Shown here in pieces: positions 15,197 through 19,478 of a stretch of DNA of 19,478 nt (position 1 is its first letter; every line of letters starts with the position of its first letter). The notes below the pieces were generated by a model. It was not told the origin of the DNA and did not search any database. It was given only the letters and a program-made list of their open reading frames with translations. Source of the DNA: Alloprevotella sp. (GTDB lineage: Bacteria; Bacteroidota; Bacteroidia; Bacteroidales; Bacteroidaceae); assembly GCA_015259235.1 (NCBI GenBank), contig JABZGM010000017.1, positions 1 through 19,478 on the forward strand. Direction: 5' to 3'. The position numbers were made by a program, and so were the translations under genes.

Positions 15197-15640
15197 TTAT
15201 GCCTGCGGAGGTCCGCGAAGTTGAGGAGTGGTCACGGCAACCGAGCACACCGCATCGGCATGTTGCTGGTAGGCAACACGCACCGTGGGAACACCAAAAG
15301 AAAAGGCCGTGAAAGTGGGGGGAGTGAAGGGGGAAATCAAGAAATGGCAGATGGCGCAATCGTGACCATCTGTGCTGTTGCCTTTCCCCTCATCTGAAGA
15401 GTTTTTCTGATGTTGCGCAAGGTGTTTGCGCTGGTTGTCATGCTGTTTTTGCGTGGCTTGAGCATTTCTGTCCTCAGCCGTCGAAGTAGAAGGGGCATGC
15501 AGGGTGCGTGCCACAAAGTTGCATTCCACCTTGTCCAACGAAGTCCCATGCTGGTGAAATCCCTTCACCAACACTTGAGGCAAAAATGACAATAGCATGA
15601 CCCATGCCATCATCATAGCCTTGTATTTTCGTTTGAACAT
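15197..15640 (-). CDS. Small exported His/Cys-rich protein (DUF2946-like)
   Basis: With the start chosen at 15640 the protein has 147 residues. A basic n-region (MFKRKYKA) and a hydrophobic segment (MMMAWVMLLSFLPQVLV) form a signal peptide or anchor. The mature part starts FHQHG, has many His in the middle (KQHDNQRKHLAQHQ), and carries H93-D-C95-A-I-C98-H99 followed by FLISPF. It ends LRGPPQA, recalling small Bacteroidetes proteins of the type Cys-Pro-x-Cys with LRAPP ends found near metal receptors. The frame extends to a TTG at 15700, but the promoter (15658-15688) lies inside that extension, so the start must be the ATG at 15649 or 15640, or the ATG cluster at 15610-15616. It heads the TonB-receptor operon. 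A metal-handling role is likely but inferred. Confidence 0.7.
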   Translation of the reverse strand: MFKRKYKAMMMAWVMLLSFLPQVLVKGFHQHGTSLDKVECNFVARTLHAPSTSTAEDRNAQATQKQHDNQRKHLAQHQKNSSDEGKGNSTDGHDCAICHFLISPFTPPTFTAFSFGVPTVRVAYQQHADAVCSVAVTTPQLRGPPQA

Positions 15641-15657
15641 TCGTAGCATGATAGAGG

Positions 15658-15688
15658 CAAAGATAGAACGAATTTTTGAAAATGGCAA
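15658..15688 (-). promoter_or_regulatory. Promoter of the His-rich protein/TonB-receptor operon
   Basis: On the minus strand TTG (15686-15688), a 20-nt spacer and TATCTTTG (15658-15665). Transcription should begin near 15652, giving a very short leader. This rules out the upstream TTG start of the first gene. No Zur- or Fur-like operator was recognised around it. Confidence 0.55.
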
Positions 15689-15775
15689 GGGGTGCAGCAA
15701 AAAGTGTAGCAGTTTTTCTGTTTTTCTTGCAATTCAGCAAAGAGAAGTTTCTATATTCCTCCTCTTGGATTGAGG

Positions 15776-15813
15776 AAAAACAAATCAATCCAGTCTAAAA
15801 GGCTAGACTGGAT
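15776..15813 (-). terminator. Terminator of the rnhB-priA unit, overlapping the priA stop
   Basis: A perfect 10-bp stem (15788-15797 with 15804-15813, ATCCAGTCTA/TAGACTGGAT, 6-nt loop) includes the priA stop codon. The minus strand continues TGATTTGTTTTT. Confidence 0.6.
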
Positions 15814-18286
15814 CGACATCAAAGTAGAGGGTTACGTTGCGAAATTGGGGTAGGGCGATGAGTCCATCGCGATATGCACGAAGCATTTGGCGAACTTCTG
15901 TGGCGCTTCGTGAGGGATCTACCTTCAAGAGTATTTTGCGAATGTGGAGCAGTTGCACATATCCCACGTGCGGACGGTCGGGACCGAGGAGGTCTTCGCC
16001 AAACTGAGGCTGCAACCACGCTGCCAACTGGCGGGCTGCGCCTGCCACCACACGTTCTTCGCGATGTTTCAGATAAATGGCGATGAGGCGCACCACAGGA
16101 GGAAAGCGAAACTGATGGCGGTTGCGCATCTCTTGCCGAAACATTGCACCATAGTCTCCTGCCACTATCTGTTGCACCACCGGAAGTTTGGCTTGTCGTG
16201 TTTGGAGCACCACACGTCCTTGTTTGCCGCGTCTGCCAGCGCGACCTGCGACCTGTGAGAGCATTTGAAAAGCACGTTCGTGGGCGCGAAAATCACATTG
16301 ATTCAGCAGTTGGTCTGCGTTGATGATGCCCACCACACTCACCCCACCAAAGTCCAATCCTTTCGTCACCATCTGGGTGCCTACCAAAAGATTAGTTTGT
16401 CCGTGTTGGAAGTCGCGAATGATGCGCTCGTAGGCGGAGCGAGAGCGTGTGGTGTCGAGGTCCATGCGCCCTACTTTGGCTTGGGGGAAGCAAGTTTCGA
16501 TGGCAGCTTCAATCTTTTCCGTACCGGCTCCCATGTCGCGCAAGTCAGCCTGTTCACATTGTGGACAGTGGGTGGGCACATCATAGTGGGTGCCACAATA
16601 GTGACATACCATTTTGTTCATTTTCAAATGGAGGGTCAGCGGCACATCGCAGCGTGTGCAGTGAGGCGACCATCCACAGCTGCGGCATTGGAGCACTGGA
16701 CTGTAGCCACGGCGATTGAGAAACACGATGGCTTGTTGTCCTTGTTGGAGAGCGGCTTGTATCTCATCGCGCAGTCGTGGAGAGAAGGGGGTTGGCATCA
16801 AGCGTTTGCGGCGCAGTTCAGCCACGTCTTCCACCACAATTTCGGGCATCGCCACCTCGCCAAAGCGTTGGTTCATGGCTACATAGCCATATTTTCCCTC
16901 TTGGGCGTGGGCATACGTCTCTACGGAGGGGGTGGCAGTGCCAAGGAGCACCTTTACCCCTGCCTGATGTGCCATGAGGATGGCGGTATCGCGTGCATGA
17001 TAGCGCGGTGCAGGGTCTTGCTGTTTGTAGCTCGATTCGTGCTCTTCGTCGATGATCACCAAACCTAGGTTTTGGAAGGGAAGGAACAGGGAAGATCGAA
17101 CACCGAGAATGAGAGGGAAAGGAGCATCGGAAAGTTGTTTCCTCCACAGTTCTACGCGCTCATTATCGGGAAACTTGGAATGATAGACCCCTAACTGCTC
17201 TCCAAACACACGTCCGAGACGATCGGTGATTTGGGTAGTAAGCGCAATTTCGGGGAGGAGAAACAATACTTGTTGTCCGCGCGCAATCGTTTCTTTAATC
17301 AACTGGATGTAAACTTCCGTCTTTCCACTTGAAGTCACCCCATGGAGCAGCACCACGCGTTGTTTTTCCCACAAAGCCACAATCTCATCGTGCGCTTTTT
17401 GTTGTGGTTCGCTGAGAGGGTGGTGTAGGCTTTCGGGGAGAGCCTTGTGCAGTTTGAGACGTCCCACTTCCACATTGTATGTCTCGAGCACTCCGCGCTT
17501 CACGAGCGCAGGAATGCCAGTCGTAGAATCACCAAGCTGTTCTTGGAGCAAATGGCGCTGTACTGGTTGCAACAAAGAGAAGTTTTTCAGGGTCGTGGCA
17601 CTTTCGATGCCTGCCATATCAAGAAAAGCAAGGAGCGCCTCGCGTTGACGTTCCGCACGCTTTAGTTGATTGTCCAGTTGTAAGAGGGCTTCCTCCGAAT
17701 GATAGGCATCAGCCAAACGGAGCATCGTGGTGGTCTTACTCTTGAAGGATTGGCTCACGCGCTCTTCCACTTCCACGCATCCGATTTCGATGAGGCGTTT
17801 TGCCGCGCGAGTCAGTCCAGGGAGAGGAAGCGTTTTGCGCACTTGCTGCAAACTCTGTGCTTTGGAAAGTGCGCGGAGGAGGGCTTGTTCCGTCTTCGTC
17901 AGTTGTTCATCATCAGGGTCTGCATCTTCAGTCGCTACAAGAAGCGTTTCGCTCTCTAGCTTTAAGCCAGCAGGTAGGGCCGCTTTCATCACTTCGCCAG
18001 GGCAGCAGAGATAGTATTGCGCCATCCAGCGCCAAAGCTCAATCTGTTGAGGTAAGAGTAGGGGATGTTCATCCACCAACTCCTCTATGTCCTTTATTTT
18101 TTCGGCTTCTACAGTGTTGTTTCCATCATGGAGGCGGATGACAATGCCGGTGTAGCGTTTGGATTTTCCCAAGGGAACTACCACGCGTGAGCCTACGACA
18201 AGGTTTTCTCCCAATGTGGGAGAAATGCGATAGGTATAGGCTCCTGGAACTGCCAAAGGAAGAACGACGTCTGCGTAGTGTGGCAT
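15803..18286 (-). CDS. priA: Primosomal protein N' (PriA), replication-restart helicase
   Basis: Superfamily 2 3'-to-5' DNA helicase that recognises stalled or D-loop forks and reloads the replisome. The 827 residues start with the PriA DNA-binding domain (MPHYADVVLPLAVPGAYTYR). Walker A is GVTSSGKT (316-323), Walker B DEEH (413-416), motif III GTATPS (449-454), and motif VI QVAGRAGRRGK. The zinc-binding module has all eight cysteines: CRSC and CTRC (534-546), CHYC and CPQC (561-577). Length is slightly above E. coli PriA, the extra residues lying before the helicase core (about 120-290). The ATG at 18286 is 15 bases after the rnhB stop, so the two genes are probably translated from one mRNA. 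The gene ends inside its own terminator hairpin. Confidence 0.97.
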   Translation of the reverse strand: MPHYADVVLPLAVPGAYTYRISPTLGENLVVGSRVVVPLGKSKRYTGIVIRLHDGNNTVEAEKIKDIEELVDEHPLLLPQQIELWRWMAQYYLCCPGEVMKAALPAGLKLESETLLVATEDADPDDEQLTKTEQALLRALSKAQSLQQVRKTLPLPGLTRAAKRLIEIGCVEVEERVSQSFKSKTTTMLRLADAYHSEEALLQLDNQLKRAERQREALLAFLDMAGIESATTLKNFSLLQPVQRHLLQEQLGDSTTGIPALVKRGVLETYNVEVGRLKLHKALPESLHHPLSEPQQKAHDEIVALWEKQRVVLLHGVTSSGKTEVYIQLIKETIARGQQVLFLLPEIALTTQITDRLGRVFGEQLGVYHSKFPDNERVELWRKQLSDAPFPLILGVRSSLFLPFQNLGLVIIDEEHESSYKQQDPAPRYHARDTAILMAHQAGVKVLLGTATPSVETYAHAQEGKYGYVAMNQRFGEVAMPEIVVEDVAELRRKRLMPTPFSPRLRDEIQAALQQGQQAIVFLNRRGYSPVLQCRSCGWSPHCTRCDVPLTLHLKMNKMVCHYCGTHYDVPTHCPQCEQADLRDMGAGTEKIEAAIETCFPQAKVGRMDLDTTRSRSAYERIIRDFQHGQTNLLVGTQMVTKGLDFGGVSVVGIINADQLLNQCDFRAHERAFQMLSQVAGRAGRRGKQGRVVLQTRQAKLPVVQQIVAGDYGAMFRQEMRNRHQFRFPPVVRLIAIYLKHREERVVAGAARQLAAWLQPQFGEDLLGPDRPHVGYVQLLHIRKILLKVDPSRSATEVRQMLRAYRDGLIALPQFRNVTLYFDVDPV

Positions 18287-18301
18287 GGGAATAGTGGAAT
18301 T

Positions 18302-18967
18302 TTATTTGAAATCTAATTCGAGTTGCGCTCGATCGCCTAAGAGGTTGAAGGTCATGCGATGGTAGGGAGTGGTGCCGTGTTTGGAGATGCCCGCACGATG
18401 TTGGCGGGTGGGATAACCAGCATTGCGGTCCCAGCCATAGTGAGGATATTGTTGATGAAGTTCCGTCATATAGTCATCGCGATAGGTCTTGGCTAAGATA
18501 GAAGCTGCAGCGATGGAGAGGTACTTTCCATCGCCTTTTACGATGGTCGTGTGGGGGATAATCACTGGTTCTTCTGTGGTTTTTACTGCCTTATCCGTGT
18601 GTCGTCTTGTTTTATCGTGATAAGGTTTGAATCGATTGCCATCTACGATGATGTATTCGGGGCGAATGGTGAGCCCCTCTAGAGCACGGTGCATGGCGAG
18701 GATGGCGGCATTGAGGATGTTGATACGGTCTATCTCCTCAGGGTCCACTTGTCCCACACACCAAGCTAGCGCATCTCGTTCAATGATAGTACGAAGTTCT
18801 TCTCGCTTTTTAGCAGACAGCTGTTTGGAATCGTTGAGCAGTGGGTTCTCATAGTTGGGAGGGAGAATGACCGCGGCGGCAAAGACTGCGCCTGCCAAAC
18901 AGCCGCGCCCCGCTTCATCGCAACCGGCTTCGATGAGTCCTTCTGAGTTGAAATGAGATTGTAGCAT
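18302..18967 (-). CDS. rnhB: Ribonuclease HII
   Basis: Endonuclease that cuts the RNA strand of RNA-DNA hybrids and starts removal of misincorporated ribonucleotides. From the ATG at 18967 the protein has 221 residues. The frame continues to a TTG at 19000, but those 11 residues are not needed. Catalytic acids are visible: D17-E18 in CDEAGRGCLAG, D109 in YIIVDGNRF, and D146 in KGDGKYLSIAAASILAKTYR. Between D109 and D146 there is a longer loop than in E. coli RNase HII, with basic residues (DKTRRHTDKAVK). The C-terminus, with GYPTRQHRAGISKHGTTPYHR, is complete. The neighbouring priA follows by 15 bases, and both handle replication obstacles. No clear -7 box lies directly upstream, so transcription may also come from the YbjQ gene. 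Confidence 0.95.
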   Translation of the reverse strand: MLQSHFNSEGLIEAGCDEAGRGCLAGAVFAAAVILPPNYENPLLNDSKQLSAKKREELRTIIERDALAWCVGQVDPEEIDRINILNAAILAMHRALEGLTIRPEYIIVDGNRFKPYHDKTRRHTDKAVKTTEEPVIIPHTTIVKGDGKYLSIAAASILAKTYRDDYMTELHQQYPHYGWDRNAGYPTRQHRAGISKHGTTPYHRMTFNLLGDRAQLELDFK

Positions 18968-19034
18968 AAAATTATCCTGTTCTTCCTTGGAAACCTCCAA
19001 ACAAGCAGGGAATCTACAAAGAAGAACGATTGAA

Positions 19035-19057
19035 GCTGCACGTCAGTGGCATGCAGC
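19035..19057 (-). terminator. Small hairpin between the YbjQ gene and rnhB
   Basis: GCTGCA (19035-19040) and TGCAGC (19052-19057) form a perfect 6-bp stem with an 11-nt loop. Only scattered T residues follow on the minus strand, so it is at best a weak terminator. Confidence 0.25.
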
Positions 19058-19086
19058 AAAGGGACGAAAAGAGATTAGGGTGGAGT

Positions 19087-19404
19087 CTAGAGCACAACAG
19101 CAGTACCAGTGGCTACCACCATGAGCATGGATCCGTTAGCTCCTACGGTGTTATAGTCAATATCAACACCAACGATGGCATTTGCTCCCATCATTGAGGC
19201 TTGCTTTTCAAGTTCACGGAGCACTGTTTCTTTACCTTCACGGAGCACCTTTTCATAAGTGTTGGAGCGACCGCCGAAAAAGTCTGTGAGGTTGGCTAGA
19301 ATGTCCTTGATAAAGTTGGCACCAATGATGCTTTCTGCACTGATGACCCCAAGGTATTGACGGATGGGTTGACCATCTACTTGATAAGTGGTTGTGATGA
19401 GCAT
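19087..19404 (-). CDS. YbjQ/UPF0145 family protein
   Basis: A small 105-residue protein with the complete YbjQ-family pattern: MLITTTYQVDGQPIRQYLGV at the start, GANFIKDILANLTDFFGGRS in the middle, then GANAIVGVDIDYNTVG and GSMLMVVATGTAVVL at the end. Members form small ring-like oligomers, but the biochemical role is not settled. A frame from 19473 would add 23 residues, but the -7 box at 19460-19467 lies within it, so the ATG at 19404 is the start. It is transcribed in the same direction as rnhB and priA, 119 bases ahead of rnhB. A functional link to those genes is not evident. Confidence 0.92.
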   Translation of the reverse strand: MLITTTYQVDGQPIRQYLGVISAESIIGANFIKDILANLTDFFGGRSNTYEKVLREGKETVLRELEKQASMMGANAIVGVDIDYNTVGANGSMLMVVATGTAVVL

Positions 19405-19459
19405 AGGATTTGTATTTTGGTGTAATAGAGAATGTGGAATAGAGGGTTTACTCTTCTTG

Positions 19460-19467
19460 CAAAGGTA
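19460..19467 (-). promoter_or_regulatory. -7 box of the YbjQ gene
   Basis: The minus strand reads TACCTTTG, a perfect TAnnTTTG. The matching -33 position would fall just outside the window. Predicted leader of about 49 bases. Confidence 0.5.
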
Positions 19468-19478
19468 ATACATTTAGC

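Noticed and set aside
15003..15359. 118-codon minus-strand frame overlapping the His-rich gene
   Set aside because: It is an alternative frame of the His/Cys-rich gene region; the other frame has a signal peptide, a C-terminal LRGPP motif and the promoter.

Overview
The window looks like a chromosomal segment of a Bacteroidales species, most likely Prevotellaceae-like. The reasons are Bacteroidetes-type promoters (TTG, a 20-nt spacer, then TAnnTTTG), house-keeping proteins of Bacteroidales type (malate dehydrogenase, NADP-type glutamate dehydrogenase, PNPase with an Arg-rich tail), and a TonB receptor followed by lipoproteins. The genus is an inference. No rRNA, tRNA, CRISPR array, insertion sequence or prophage was seen.

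Layout. 1-5.4 kb, plus strand: the 3' part of a polysaccharide flippase gene, an M16 zinc peptidase and pnp, closed by a strong terminator. 5.4-6.4 kb: about 1 kb with no long gene. It holds an imperfect three-copy repeat able to form competing hairpins just after pnp, and on the minus strand a compact unit with promoter, 41-codon ORF, hairpin-rich untranslated tail and oligo-U terminator. 6.4-8.05 kb, minus strand: a YkvA/DUF1232 protein and mdh, with the mdh terminator between them. 8.3-10.5 kb, plus strand: gdhA with its own promoter, then a compositionally foreign GIY-YIG nuclease-like gene 8 bases after the gdhA stop, and a 17-bp bidirectional terminator.

10.7-15.7 kb, minus strand: a four-gene accessory locus read from about 15.65 kb downwards. 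It contains a small secreted His/Cys-rich protein, a TonB-dependent outer-membrane receptor with an Asp-His pair in its plug, and two tandem paralogous lipoproteins sharing an HQHFF motif. The second lipoprotein gene is split by a one-base frameshift in an A5 tract. Together this suggests a metal (zinc or copper-like) uptake or sensing locus. This is the most interesting part of the window.

15.8-19.4 kb, minus strand: a YbjQ-family protein, rnhB (RNase HII) and priA (primosomal helicase). rnhB and priA are 15 bases apart and probably co-transcribed.

Functionally the core genes cover surface polysaccharide export, RNA turnover, central carbon/nitrogen metabolism and replication repair. The accessory parts are the metal locus, the GIY-YIG gene and the small-ORF transcription unit.
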